A stretch of 64,000 nucleotides of DNA from Paenibacillus artemisiicola (GCF_017652985.1 NZ_JAGGDJ010000028.1:1-64000); one strand, 5' to 3'. Shown: positions 32,936 through 41,935, counted from the stretch's first letter. Numbers and translations are program-made. The notes: generated by a model not told the origin, from the letters alone.

Positions 32936-33814
32936 CTAATAATGAACGGCTCTGCGGCCGGCCAGGCCTGAAGCGAGCGACAGCAGCGCGCAGCCCGCGA
33001 CCAGCGTGATCGCGACGGCGGACGCTTGTCCGATCTGGAACGACGTGAAGGCCGACTGGTAGTATAGATAGAGCAGCGTGCGCGTGGATCCGGCCGGGCC
33101 GCCCTGGGTCAGGACGTTGATCTGGTCGTACGCCTGCAGCGCCTGCACCATCTGCACGATGATCAGGAAGAACGTCGTCGGCGAGATCAGCGGCAGCGTC
33201 ACGTGCGCGAATTTGCGCCAGGCGCCCGCCCCGTCCAGCTCCGCCGCTTCCTTCAGATCGGTCGGGACATTGCGGATCGCCACCAGGTAGAACACCATGG
33301 CCCAGCCCGCCGATTTCCAGACGGTCACGAGCAGCACCCCGACGAGCGCCCAGTGCGAATCCTCCAGCCAGCGAAGGCCGCCGCCCCCGAACGCCTTCAG
33401 CACGCTGTTGGCCAGCCCGACCTCCGGCTCGAAAATCCAGGACCAGACGATCGACACCGCGACCGTCGGCGTGACCCAGGGCGAGAAGATCAGCGTGCGG
33501 TACACGGCGCCTCCCTTCAACTTGCTCGTGAGCAGCAGGGCGAGGCCGAGGCCGATCGCGATGATCGGCAGCACGCTGCCGAGACAGAACAGCACGGACA
33601 CGCGGAGCGACTGGTAGAACGCCGGGTCGGCGAACAGCCCGCCGTAATTGTCCAGCCCCACGAACGTCTTGGCCGGGCTCATGAAGTCCCACTCCATGAA
33701 GCTTAGGTACACGACGTACGCGAGCGGGAAGAACCAGAACAGCGCGAGCGGAATCATCGCGGGCAGCGTGAACAGCAGGGCCTTGCCCTCGGAGATAAAA
33801 TATTTTTTTCGCAT
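32936..33814 (-). CDS. ABC sugar-type transporter permease (MalF/UgpA-like)
   Basis: A 292-residue permease with six hydrophobic helices and an EAA loop (EAAELDGAGAWRKFAHVTLP, about 200-219). First gene of the minus-strand operon. I chose the ATG at 33814, directly behind GGAGG; the TTG at 33826 overlaps that site. The probable operator at 33828-33847 lies immediately upstream. Confidence 0.9.
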   Translation of the reverse strand: MRKKYFISEGKALLFTLPAMIPLALFWFFPLAYVVYLSFMEWDFMSPAKTFVGLDNYGGLFADPAFYQSLRVSVLFCLGSVLPIIAIGLGLALLLTSKLKGGAVYRTLIFSPWVTPTVAVSIVWSWIFEPEVGLANSVLKAFGGGGLRWLEDSHWALVGVLLVTVWKSAGWAMVFYLVAIRNVPTDLKEAAELDGAGAWRKFAHVTLPLISPTTFFLIIVQMVQALQAYDQINVLTQGGPAGSTRTLLYLYYQSAFTSFQIGQASAVAITLVAGCALLSLASGLAGRRAVHY

Positions 33815-33827
33815 ACAAACCTCCAAT

Positions 33828-33847
33828 CGTTCAATAAATTTTTAACA
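33828..33847 (-). promoter_or_regulatory. Operator candidate before the importer operon
   Basis: On the minus strand TGTTAAAAATTTATTGAACG; it matches the plus-strand element at 33888-33907 in 17 of 20 positions. It lies in the leader of the importer operon. Confidence 0.5.
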
Positions 33848-33887
33848 ATTTGCAGAATAATGGCGGTTACTCGAAATAATCGTATTA

Positions 33888-33907
33888 TGTTCAAAAATTA
33901 TTGTACG
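33888..33907 (+). promoter_or_regulatory. Operator candidate before the gbsR-like gene
   Basis: TGTTCAAAAATTATTGTACG, the inverted counterpart of the element at 33828-33847. The pair flanks the divergent promoter region. Confidence 0.5.
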
Positions 33908-33999
33908 TTAAGTTTTTGCAAGAAAGGTTATCCCAGCGTGAAATCGGGTTGAATTTTATGTAAAATGCAGGGTAGAGACGAATGGCTGGAGGAGGAACG

Positions 34000-34560
34000 A
34001 TGAAGAAAGATACGGCAGGCAGATTGAACGATCCGGCCACGTCCCGCGAGCAGCTTCGGGCCAAAGTCATCGACGCCATCGCGCAGACGATGGATTTGTA
34101 CGGCGTCAACTACACCTTCGGGCAGCTGTACGGCATCATGTTTTTCGAGGACCGGCCCATGACCCTGGAGGAAATGCAGGCGGACATGAAGATGAGCAAG
34201 AGCAACATGAGCTACGCCGTCCGCTCGCTGATCGAATCCAAGATGGTGTCCAAGCTTAAGGAGAAAGACGCGCGAAAAGACCTCTATGCGGCGGAGACGA
34301 ACTTCTTCAAGGCGTTCCAGTCCTTCTTCACGACGAAGCTGCAGCGCGAGATCGACGTCATGAAGCACGCGATCGAGGAGGTCATCCCCTCCTTGTGTGA
34401 AACGATCCTGGAGCTGAACACCTCGGACGAGGAACGGAAGCTCTGTCTGGAGGATCTGCACAAGCTGAAGCACGCGTTAAGCTACTACGAATGGCTCCAG
34501 CAGTTCGTGAACGACCTGGAGGCGGGCGTTTATTTCGACGGGCGCCAGGAGTCCCGGTAA
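34000..34560 (+). CDS. GbsR/MarR-type transcriptional regulator
   Basis: A 186-residue winged-helix regulator of the GbsR type: helix-turn-helix about 40-85 (FGQLYGIMFFEDRPMTLEEM, then MSKSNMSYAVRSL) and a long helical C-terminus. In Bacillus subtilis GbsR represses choline import and glycine-betaine synthesis and is released by choline. I chose the ATG at 34000, 4 nt after GGAGGAGGA; the upstream ATG at 33982 lacks a site. It is divergent from the importer operon, and two similar 20-bp elements lie between them. No choline-oxidation genes are in view. Confidence 0.82.
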   Translation: MKKDTAGRLNDPATSREQLRAKVIDAIAQTMDLYGVNYTFGQLYGIMFFEDRPMTLEEMQADMKMSKSNMSYAVRSLIESKMVSKLKEKDARKDLYAAETNFFKAFQSFFTTKLQREIDVMKHAIEEVIPSLCETILELNTSDEERKLCLEDLHKLKHALSYYEWLQQFVNDLEAGVYFDGRQESR

Positions 34561-34635
34561 CCCCGTTCGCGAAGCGCGCGAATCGATCGGCATCCCATCC
34601 GCGCGATGCGTGTCGCCATTCTTCAAAAAAAAACC

Positions 34636-34673
34636 AAGAGCCCTCGCTCGATCAACCAAGGCGAGGGCTCTTT
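34636..34673 (+). terminator. Terminator of the gbsR-like gene
   Basis: AAGAGCCCTCGC (34636-34647), 13-nt loop, GCGAGGGCTCTT (34661-34672), then TTGATTT. Confidence 0.85.
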
Positions 34674-34733
34674 GATTTGAGGACCGTGTCGAAGATGCCC
34701 TCGGCCGAAGCGCCGGTCCGAAATCCCGCTCCG

Positions 34734-34751
34734 AATTGTTCTAGACCAATT
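34734..34751. promoter_or_regulatory. GntR/NagR-type operator, copy 1
   Basis: AATTGTTCTAGACCAATT is an 18-bp palindrome with one mismatched pair. The core is close to TGGTCTAGACCA, the known site of the HutC-type regulators DasR/NagR. Confidence 0.6.
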
Positions 34752-34831
34752 TACGCCTCGCATAGCCGCTACGTTCAATGAATCCGCCTTTATATTCGGC
34801 GTTTCGGGCTTTCCGCCCAAGAAATCCTGAA

Positions 34832-34849
34832 CATTGATCTAGACCAATT
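34832..34849. promoter_or_regulatory. GntR/NagR-type operator, copy 2
   Basis: CATTGATCTAGACCAATT, with the same core as copy 1, 98 bp further on and about 120 bp before the regulator start. Confidence 0.6.
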
Positions 34850-34968
34850 AATCGAAGCTTAACCTGCCGTTAGCATTCGCCGCACGTTGTTTTATTCCCG
34901 ACTAACATTCGCTGCCTATGCTGGTAGCAGGCCGAGCTTCCTCGGTTGTGGCCACGACAAAGGAACGA

Positions 34969-35688
34969 ATGGAGCCCGCGATGGTAAACCGTTACGCAGA
35001 GATTTGCGCGATCCTCGGCAAAGAAATCGACCAAGGACTCTTCCTGGAAGGCGAACGGCTGCCCACGGAGAGGGAGCTGAGCGACCGCTTCGGCGTCAGC
35101 CGCGAGACGATCCGCAGATCGCTGAAGCAATTAATCGAGCTTGGACGCGTCCATGGCATCCAAGGCTCGGGTTATTACGTCCGCCGCCATGGTCGGCACA
35201 TGAAAAGCACGATTAACCGCTTTTCCAGCATTACCGAGCTGATCCGCAACGCCAATTTGACCGAGGGCGATCTGGAAGTGCAGATTTTCAAACGCAAACC
35301 CGACGCGCAGGAGATCCAACTGCTCGATCTCGGCAGCCAAGACGTCGTCTTCGTCATCGACCGAATAAGAACTGCCGACCGCGAGCCGGTGGTGTACTCC
35401 AAAAACATCCTGCCCCAAAGCATCGTCGGGGTCGATTTCCCGGAGAAGTTCGAGCCGGGCTCCCTGACGAAATGCTTGAGCCAGAAGTACGGCATTACGG
35501 TCGCGGAAGCGCTGATGGAGCTCTGCGCCGTGACCGACGAGGACATGCTGCCCTATCGGCTGAAAGCGAGCAATCCCCCCTTGCTTAAATTCATCCAAGT
35601 GCATTATGACGCCAAGGGGGCGCCGATCTTTCTTTCGTACGATTTCATGCGCAACGACAAGATCCGGTTCTTCGTCAGGCGCACCTGA
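34969..35688 (+). CDS. GntR-family regulator with UTRA ligand domain (HutC/NagR type)
   Basis: A 239-residue regulator. The GntR winged helix (about 10-75; LPTERELSDRFGVSRETIRR) is followed by a UTRA domain (about 90-235), which in this subfamily binds sugar phosphates or similar metabolites. The ATG at 34969 has AAAGGA before it; an ATG at 34981 with GGAG is equally possible, and the longer start at 34918 is unlikely. Two DasR/NagR-like palindromes upstream suggest autoregulation and control of the sugar import operon starting 65 bp downstream. Confidence 0.88.
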   Translation: MEPAMVNRYAEICAILGKEIDQGLFLEGERLPTERELSDRFGVSRETIRRSLKQLIELGRVHGIQGSGYYVRRHGRHMKSTINRFSSITELIRNANLTEGDLEVQIFKRKPDAQEIQLLDLGSQDVVFVIDRIRTADREPVVYSKNILPQSIVGVDFPEKFEPGSLTKCLSQKYGITVAEALMELCAVTDEDMLPYRLKASNPPLLKFIQVHYDAKGAPIFLSYDFMRNDKIRFFVRRT

Positions 35689-35753
35689 ATCGTCCCGTTC
35701 GGACCGCCCCGGAATCTGCTTGCCCAAAAAATAACCGTCGAGGAGAATGCCAC

Positions 35754-37223
35754 GTGAACATCCAACCCGCGCTTCATTGGAAACGCGCCGCCGCCGCTGC
35801 CGCGGTGACCCTGTTGCTGTCCGGCTGCGGACAGGCCGTCCAGAACAACGCCGCCGCCAATCAAGCCCAGGAAGTGGGAAGCACCCAGGATCCCAACGCC
35901 GCTTCGGATATCGATACGGGAGGCACGAAGGTGAACGTCGTATCGGCGGCGGACGATGCGGAAGTCGTGCCGATCGAGGTCATGACGCCCGATTCCTCCG
36001 CCCCGGCCAGGGCGAACAATTTCGTCAAGGCCGCCGACATGCTTAACGCCCAGCTGGAGAAGGAAAACGCCAAGCAGCGGGTGAAGGTCAACGCCGTCGT
36101 CAAGCCGCTGGCCGATGACGATTTCAAGCAAAACTTCATCTTCGCCTCGAAGTCCGGCAACGCCGCCGATATCTATGCGACCACGTTCTCCAATATCGGC
36201 TGGATGGCGGACGGGGATTATCTGCTGAATCTCGACGGCATCGAGAAGGAAGCGGTATTCCAAAACCAGATCCCGGGCTACTGGGACGCGGTGACCTGGG
36301 ATAAGCATATCTGGGGCGTCATTCAAGACACGGAAGCCCGCCCGGTCTATTACTGGAAACCCGCGCTGAAGAAGCTCGGATGGACGGACGAACAGATCGC
36401 GGCGCTCCCCGACAAAGCCGAGAAAGGCGAAATCACGATCGCCGACATGGACAAGATCGCCAAGGACGCCGTCGACCGGAAGATCGTCCGGAACGGCTTC
36501 GTGCCGACCACCGGCCAGAGCGACCTGGCCCTCCTCTATTACAGCCACGGCGTGGAGATGTACGACAAGGACAAAGCCGAATACGTGCTGGATAAAGCCC
36601 ATATGACGGATACGCTGCAATGGATCAAAGGCCTGCTCGACACCAAGGTTCTGCCCGCGGCCGCGCTCTCCGCGCCCAAGGACGACAACCTGAAGGCGAT
36701 GATCAACGGGGAAACCATGTTCATGGTCGCCGGCGTCTGGGACGAAGCGAAGTGGCGAACGCGCGGCATGGAGAAGACGCAGGGGAACGTAAGCACGGAC
36801 TTCATCATGCAGAATATCGGCGTCATGCTGATGCCTCCCGCCGAGAAAGGCGGCAAACCCGTCACCGTATCCGGTCCGTGGACGTACGTCGTCAGCAAGC
36901 AAACGAAGCACCCGGAGCTGGCCAAGCGCCTGCTGACCTACGTCAGCGCGCCGGAGCTGCAGAAGGAGCACGACGAGCAAAGCTCGCATCTTCCGTTTAC
37001 GAAGGAAGGCCAAGCGCTGATCAAGGACGACCCCTGGCTGAGCGCCAACAGCTACTTGATCAACTATTCCACATTCATTCCGAACGATCCCGACCAGCCC
37101 AAGTTCGCGAAGATCTACACGGATGCCATCAAGAACATCGCGACGGGCAAGAGTCCCGAGGAAACGGTGAAGTGGATGGAGCAGCAAATGAAGCTGAATC
37201 TCGATAAATTCACGGTAAAGTGA
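35754..37223 (+). CDS. ABC transporter substrate-binding lipoprotein (family 1)
   Basis: A 489-residue extracellular sugar-binding lipoprotein: signal with lipobox LLLSGC (Cys at about 24), a disordered linker to about 65, then a bilobed family-1 fold. The GTG start lies 8 nt after GAGGAG. It is followed by two permeases and an ATPase, so this is a complete importer, apparently under the GntR protein. The sugar is not identifiable from sequence. Confidence 0.9.
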   Translation: MNIQPALHWKRAAAAAAVTLLLSGCGQAVQNNAAANQAQEVGSTQDPNAASDIDTGGTKVNVVSAADDAEVVPIEVMTPDSSAPARANNFVKAADMLNAQLEKENAKQRVKVNAVVKPLADDDFKQNFIFASKSGNAADIYATTFSNIGWMADGDYLLNLDGIEKEAVFQNQIPGYWDAVTWDKHIWGVIQDTEARPVYYWKPALKKLGWTDEQIAALPDKAEKGEITIADMDKIAKDAVDRKIVRNGFVPTTGQSDLALLYYSHGVEMYDKDKAEYVLDKAHMTDTLQWIKGLLDTKVLPAAALSAPKDDNLKAMINGETMFMVAGVWDEAKWRTRGMEKTQGNVSTDFIMQNIGVMLMPPAEKGGKPVTVSGPWTYVVSKQTKHPELAKRLLTYVSAPELQKEHDEQSSHLPFTKEGQALIKDDPWLSANSYLINYSTFIPNDPDQPKFAKIYTDAIKNIATGKSPEETVKWMEQQMKLNLDKFTVK

Positions 37224-37224
37224 C

Positions 37225-38184
37225 GTGGCCCGCATGAACGCGAAGCATAACGATACCAACCCGCCCTTCCCCCGGCAGCAACCCGGGGGACTGCGGCACA
37301 AGCTGAGGGAACACGGCGCCTCGGGTTTGATGCTTAGTCCGTTCCTGTTCAATCAATTCGTCTTGTTTGCCGCGACGGCCGTCATCGTGACCTTGATCGC
37401 CTTTACGTCGATGGACGCCGCGCTGCGCTGGGATTTCAACGGACTGACGAATTTTCGCAAGGCGCTGATCGATCCCAAGGTCGGGCTCATTATCGCGAAT
37501 ACGGCCTTGTTCGTCGTCTCGACGCTGGTCATCCAGATCGCCTGGGGGTTCGTCATCGCGGTGACGACCACCCACTACGTGCGCAATCAGACGGTCGGCT
37601 CCGTGTTCCGAACGATCTGGCTCCTCCCCCGCGTCTCGCCGGGGGTCGTCGAAGCGCTGCTTTGGACCTGGATTCTCAGTCCCAGCAAGTACGGCGTGCT
37701 GAATACGCTCATGCACGCCTGGTATGGCTCGGAGCCCGTGGCCTGGCTCGACAAATATCCGCTCCTGATCAACATTCTGCTGTCCGGGGTGATGGGCTCG
37801 ACGCTGTCGATGATCGTCTTCTCGTCCGCGCTGCAAGCGGTGGACAAATCCTATTTCTACGTCGCTCGCGTGGACGGCGCGACCGAATGGAGCATGCTCT
37901 GGAAGCTCATCGTTCCTTTCCTTCGGTGGCCGCTGACCTTCCTGGCGGTATGGCAGGGACTTGGCCTGCTCACCAGCTACGAATCCATCCTGCTGCTGAC
38001 CGACGGCGGACCGGACAACCGTTCGGAGACCTGGGCGCTGTACGCCTTCCACACGGCGTTCTTCACCCTCGATTTCGGCTACGGCTCGGCCATCTCGCTG
38101 TTTATCCTGCCGATCATCGTCATCGCCATGGTCGTGTCGTACCGGTTGTTCGGCTTCCGCAAATTAATGGGCGGGGCCCGCTGA
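37225..38184 (+). CDS. ABC sugar transporter permease (MalF-like)
   Basis: A 319-residue permease with six helices and an EAA-like loop (VARVDGATEWSMLWKLIVPF, about 212-231). The GTG at 37225 starts 1 bp after the binding-protein stop; an ATG at 37234 is an alternative and neither has a clear ribosome binding site, which suggests translational coupling to the upstream gene. Confidence 0.9.
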   Translation: MARMNAKHNDTNPPFPRQQPGGLRHKLREHGASGLMLSPFLFNQFVLFAATAVIVTLIAFTSMDAALRWDFNGLTNFRKALIDPKVGLIIANTALFVVSTLVIQIAWGFVIAVTTTHYVRNQTVGSVFRTIWLLPRVSPGVVEALLWTWILSPSKYGVLNTLMHAWYGSEPVAWLDKYPLLINILLSGVMGSTLSMIVFSSALQAVDKSYFYVARVDGATEWSMLWKLIVPFLRWPLTFLAVWQGLGLLTSYESILLLTDGGPDNRSETWALYAFHTAFFTLDFGYGSAISLFILPIIVIAMVVSYRLFGFRKLMGGAR

Positions 38185-38211
38185 CGGGCCCTGAAGGGAG
38201 GCATACGCATC

Positions 38212-39108
38212 ATGCATGACAATACGGTCCGGATCGACGCCCAACCGGTTCGGTCGGAGGGTTTTACGCCGCCGGCAAGAGCCGGACGCCTCAAGGGACT
38301 GCCCAATCTCCTGTCGATCGCGGTGCTTACCCTCGTGACGGTTCCGCTGCTGTTCATTTACGTCTGGCTGATTCTGATCTCGTTCGGCGACAAGATGGTC
38401 AACGGCATCCTGCCGCAGGGCTTCACCTTCCGGAACTGGAGCTTCCTCTGGTCGGAACTGAAGGTCGACGGCATGGTCTACCCGAGCATCTGGGGCATTT
38501 TCGCCAATACGCTGATTATTGCCGTCGGCTCCTCCGTGCTGGAGGTATCCGCCGGCCTCATGGCGGGCTACGTCATCTCCCGCAGCCGCTTCCCGGGGAG
38601 AAACGGCCTGCTGCATTCCACGATGCTCACCCATGCGTTCCCTGCCGTGACCTCGCTCATCGCTTCGTTCTACATCCTGAACGAGCTCGGGCTGATCAAC
38701 ACGCTCGGCGGCATCATTCTGCTGAAGGGCTTCGCCGGGCTCGGCATGTCGACCTGGATCATCAAGGGCTTCTTCGACGACGTGCCCAAGGAACTCGAAT
38801 GGGCGTCCAGCGTGGACGGCGGCAGCCGGATCAGGACGTTCGCGGCGGTCTATCTTCCGCTCGTCTGGCCGGGCATCGTCGCCGTCTCCCTGTTCGCCTT
38901 CCTGAGCGGATGGGGCGAATACATCATGGTCTCGGTGTTCTTGTTCGACGACGACATCAACACGCTCTCGCTGATCGTCCGCAGCCTGTTCTCGGAAACG
39001 TCCACGGCCAGCTACGGCGTCGTCATGGCGGTCGGCAGCTTCTACATGCTGCCGTGCCTGATTCTGTACTTTTTCTCCCAGCGCGCGCTGATGAGAATGA
39101 AAATGTGA
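38212..39108 (+). CDS. ABC sugar transporter permease (MalG-like)
   Basis: A 298-residue permease with six helices. The EAA loop reads ELEWASSVDGGSRIRTFAAV (about 199-218). The GGGAGG site is before the ATG. It forms the membrane channel with the preceding permease. Confidence 0.9.
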   Translation: MHDNTVRIDAQPVRSEGFTPPARAGRLKGLPNLLSIAVLTLVTVPLLFIYVWLILISFGDKMVNGILPQGFTFRNWSFLWSELKVDGMVYPSIWGIFANTLIIAVGSSVLEVSAGLMAGYVISRSRFPGRNGLLHSTMLTHAFPAVTSLIASFYILNELGLINTLGGIILLKGFAGLGMSTWIIKGFFDDVPKELEWASSVDGGSRIRTFAAVYLPLVWPGIVAVSLFAFLSGWGEYIMVSVFLFDDDINTLSLIVRSLFSETSTASYGVVMAVGSFYMLPCLILYFFSQRALMRMKM

Positions 39109-39121
39109 AGGAGGCTGCGCC

Positions 39122-40291
39122 ATGCGCATTGAACTGCGGCACGTATCCAAACGCTACGACGCGGAAGCGCCGTCCGTCAACGATTTGAGCCTGTCCGTCC
39201 GGGACGGGGAGCTGATTACGATCCTCGGCCCGAGCGGCTGCGGCAAGTCCACCACGCTGCTGATGATCGCGGGGATCCTCCCGCCTTCGCAGGGCGATAT
39301 CCTGTTCGACGGACACCGGGTGAACGGCGTGCTGCCGAAGGATCGCCGTATCGGCATGGTGTTTCAGAATTCCGCGCTGTATCCGAATATGAACGTCCGG
39401 AAGAACATCGAATATCCGCTCAAAAACATGGGCGTGCCCCGCAAGGAACGGGCGCAGCGCGCCGAAGAGGCGGCCCGGATGGTGCAGATGAGCGACTATA
39501 TGCGGCGCAAGCCCGGCCAGCTCTCCGGCGGGCAGCGCCAGCGGATCGCCATTGCCCGGGCGGTCGTGAAACGGCCGGGGCTGCTGCTGCTCGACGAGCC
39601 GCTGTCCAGCCTCGACGCCAACCTGCGGGGGTCCATGCGCGAGGAAATCAGGCGCCTGCAGAAGGAGCTCGGCATTACGACGATCATGGTCACCCACGAT
39701 CAGGAGGAAGCGCTCTCCATGTCCGACAAGATCGCCGTGATGAACGCCGGCGAATTGCAGCAGATCGGCACGCCCTTGCAGCTGTACGGCGCGCCGGCCA
39801 ATTGGTTCGTCGCGAGCTTCCTCGGCATGCCCGCCATGAATGAACTGGCCTGCGCTTGGCGCGCCGGCAGCCTGCAGCTGACGGCTGCCGGCCAGGCGAT
39901 TCCCCTGCCCGGCGCAGCCGCGCAAGAACTTGGGGCGATAAGGGAGGGCCAAGCGATGCGTCTGGCCTTCCGGCCTCACCAAGCATCGCTGGTCACGGAT
40001 CCCGTCCACCGCCTGGAAACCGATTTGCGAGGCCGGGTCGCCGCGGTCGAATTCACCGGGAGAGAACGCCTCGTGCACGTCCGCATCGGCGATGCGACCG
40101 TCAAGGCGTATGCCGGCATGGCCGAATCGCTTGACGAACATCAGGAAGTCGCGGTGCGGCTGGCCGCCGACTATTACGTGTTCGACCGGGAATCGGGCGC
40201 GAACCTGCGGCTGCCCGCCGCAAGCGGACGGACGGAAATAAGCGAAACGGGAGACATGACCTTTGCTAAACAAGCCGCCTATTCCCGCTAA
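39122..40291 (+). CDS. ABC sugar-import ATPase (MsmK/UgpC/MalK type)
   Basis: A 389-residue ATPase: Walker A GPSGCGKST (about 37-45), Q-loop VFQNSALYPNMNV, signature LSGGQRQR (about 134-141), Walker B LLLLDEPLSSLD, H-loop THDQEEA, and a C-terminal TOBE/MalK-type domain (about 240-389; LAFRPHQA). It energises the two permeases upstream. It is the only sugar-import ATPase in the window, so it could also serve the three importers that lack one, as MsmX does in Bacillus subtilis (inference). The GGAGG site precedes the ATG. Confidence 0.93.
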   Translation: MRIELRHVSKRYDAEAPSVNDLSLSVRDGELITILGPSGCGKSTTLLMIAGILPPSQGDILFDGHRVNGVLPKDRRIGMVFQNSALYPNMNVRKNIEYPLKNMGVPRKERAQRAEEAARMVQMSDYMRRKPGQLSGGQRQRIAIARAVVKRPGLLLLDEPLSSLDANLRGSMREEIRRLQKELGITTIMVTHDQEEALSMSDKIAVMNAGELQQIGTPLQLYGAPANWFVASFLGMPAMNELACAWRAGSLQLTAAGQAIPLPGAAAQELGAIREGQAMRLAFRPHQASLVTDPVHRLETDLRGRVAAVEFTGRERLVHVRIGDATVKAYAGMAESLDEHQEVAVRLAADYYVFDRESGANLRLPAASGRTEISETGDMTFAKQAAYSR

Positions 40292-41141
40292 CCGACCAAG
40301 CATCCCGATTCGCTGGATCGTCTCGGATCTGGATGGCACGCTGCTGGACTCCCGGCAGCGGATCCCGCCCGGACTCGTTCGGCGCATCGCCCGCTTCACC
40401 GAAGCCGGCGGAGCTTTCACGTTCGCCACGGGCAGAACCTTGCGCTCCGCCATGCCGTACATGTCGCAGCTCGGCGTAACCGCGCCCGTGATCCTGTTCA
40501 ACGGCGCCCGGATCTACGACCCGGTTACGGGCACGTATTTGACCGAGCATCGGCTCGACCCCGCGGATGTTCGCCGCGTCATGCGCCTGCATGAAGAGGA
40601 CGGCGCGGTGCGGCAGCTCGACCTGCTGCTGTTTCATCAAGAACGCATCTTCTGCGCCGCGCTGTCTGAGCGGGTACGGAAGCAGATGGACAAAGACGGC
40701 GTCGTCGCGGAGACCGCTTCGCCGGAGCGGATGGCATCCCTCGCAGGGCAAGCGACCAAGCTCATGCTCCTTGGGCCGGAGAGCGGGCTGATTCGTTTCC
40801 GGCAAGCCGAAGCCGCCGCCAAGCTCAACACCGTGCGGTCCGAAAGCGGGCTGCTGGAGGTGCTGCCGACCGGCATCAACAAGAGCGTCGCCCTGTCGGC
40901 GATGATTCGCATGCTCGGCGCGGAAGCGGACGATTTCGCCGCCGTCGGCGATAATTTGAACGACCTGGAGATGGTCGGCTCGGTTCGCAACGGGTTTGCC
41001 GTCGCGAACGCCGACCCGGCCGTCAAGGATGCCGCCGCGCACGTGCTTGCCCGCAGCAATGAAACGTCGGCGCTGCTCGACGTGATCGAATTCGCGGAGT
41101 CCACTTGGGCGCCCCGGCCCGGATTGCCCCGCGCCGACTAA
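40263..41141 (+). CDS. Cof-type HAD-family phosphatase
   Basis: A 292-residue HAD IIB phosphatase: motif I VSDLDGTLLDS (about 20-30) and motif IV AVGDNLNDLEM (about 224-234), with a large C2-type cap between them. It starts at a TTG preceded by GGGAG and overlaps the ATPase gene by 29 bp, so it is coupled to the transporter. Likely role: dephosphorylation of a sugar phosphate produced from the imported sugar. Confidence 0.87.
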   Translation: MLNKPPIPANRPSIPIRWIVSDLDGTLLDSRQRIPPGLVRRIARFTEAGGAFTFATGRTLRSAMPYMSQLGVTAPVILFNGARIYDPVTGTYLTEHRLDPADVRRVMRLHEEDGAVRQLDLLLFHQERIFCAALSERVRKQMDKDGVVAETASPERMASLAGQATKLMLLGPESGLIRFRQAEAAAKLNTVRSESGLLEVLPTGINKSVALSAMIRMLGAEADDFAAVGDNLNDLEMVGSVRNGFAVANADPAVKDAAAHVLARSNETSALLDVIEFAESTWAPRPGLPRAD

Positions 41142-41162
41142 TTTTGAGGAGATGAGACCACG

Positions 41163-41858
41163 ATGACCGCCAATGCCAATCATGCGATTTTAGCCGACTA
41201 CGAGCTGCCTCCGGGCACGCTCTTCCCCGATTCCGCGCCGCGTTATCCCAATTTGTGGGTGCTGGTGCACGAATCGCTGGCGGACAGCTATCGGGCGGCG
41301 ATTACGCTCGTCATGGAGCAGCTGGAAGCCTGCACCGACATGTACAACGACTTCGGCTACGCGCATGCCGGCGAGGGCTGCGACGCCTTCGCCCGCAGAC
41401 GCGGCCTGCAGCCGGTCCGTCTCGGACCGGACGGCGCGAGAAGCCACGATCACTGCGTCCATCTGCGGTTTTACTTCGCTCCGCTTCGCGCCGGCAATCC
41501 GGTCGAGACCGCGGAGGGGCGCTATTACCAAGTCGCGGCCAGCGTGCATTACGAAGTCGACCGTCCCCAACGGTTCCATCCGTACATCGACGAATGCCCG
41601 CATTGCGGATGCACGGGCGAATACGGCGCCTACATGGGCGGCACGATCCGGGAGAAGAACGAACGCGTGCACGATCCGCTCGGCCTGGAGCTGATCCTGT
41701 ACGGCACCGTCCGAGGCGAAGACGTCATCGCCTTCGATGGTCTGAACCGCCTGGCCGACCGGTTCGAGGTGCGCATCGCCGAATTCGTGCCGGGCCCGGA
41801 CCGAGCCGACGTGACGACCGGCAAGGTCGGCCTCGTGTTCCTCGGCGCGCGCGGCTGA
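41163..41858 (+). CDS. Unrecognised protein with CPHCGC motif
   Basis: A 231-residue soluble protein I do not recognise. Visible: a His-rich stretch SHDHCVHLRFYF (about 97-108) and DECPHCGCTGEYG (about 140-152), which could form a metal site; no signal peptide or membrane helix. Codon use and a GAGGAGATG site match its neighbours, and it is 21 bp after the HAD gene and 77 bp before the isomerase gene in the GntR-controlled operon. A metal-dependent sugar-modifying enzyme is conceivable but unproven. Confidence 0.8.
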   Translation: MTANANHAILADYELPPGTLFPDSAPRYPNLWVLVHESLADSYRAAITLVMEQLEACTDMYNDFGYAHAGEGCDAFARRRGLQPVRLGPDGARSHDHCVHLRFYFAPLRAGNPVETAEGRYYQVAASVHYEVDRPQRFHPYIDECPHCGCTGEYGAYMGGTIREKNERVHDPLGLELILYGTVRGEDVIAFDGLNRLADRFEVRIAEFVPGPDRADVTTGKVGLVFLGARG

Positions 41859-41935
41859 AGCTGCCCATCCATCATGGAGACAGAGATCAAGCAAGCCGGG
41901 ATCTAAGAAAAATTCAAGCCGAGGAGCGAATACCG

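Larger units (their letters stand above)
34561..34968. other. 408-bp gap before the gntR gene
   Basis: No gene seen. It holds the terminator at 34636-34673 and two copies of a palindromic operator (34734-34751, 34832-34849). Confidence 0.6.
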
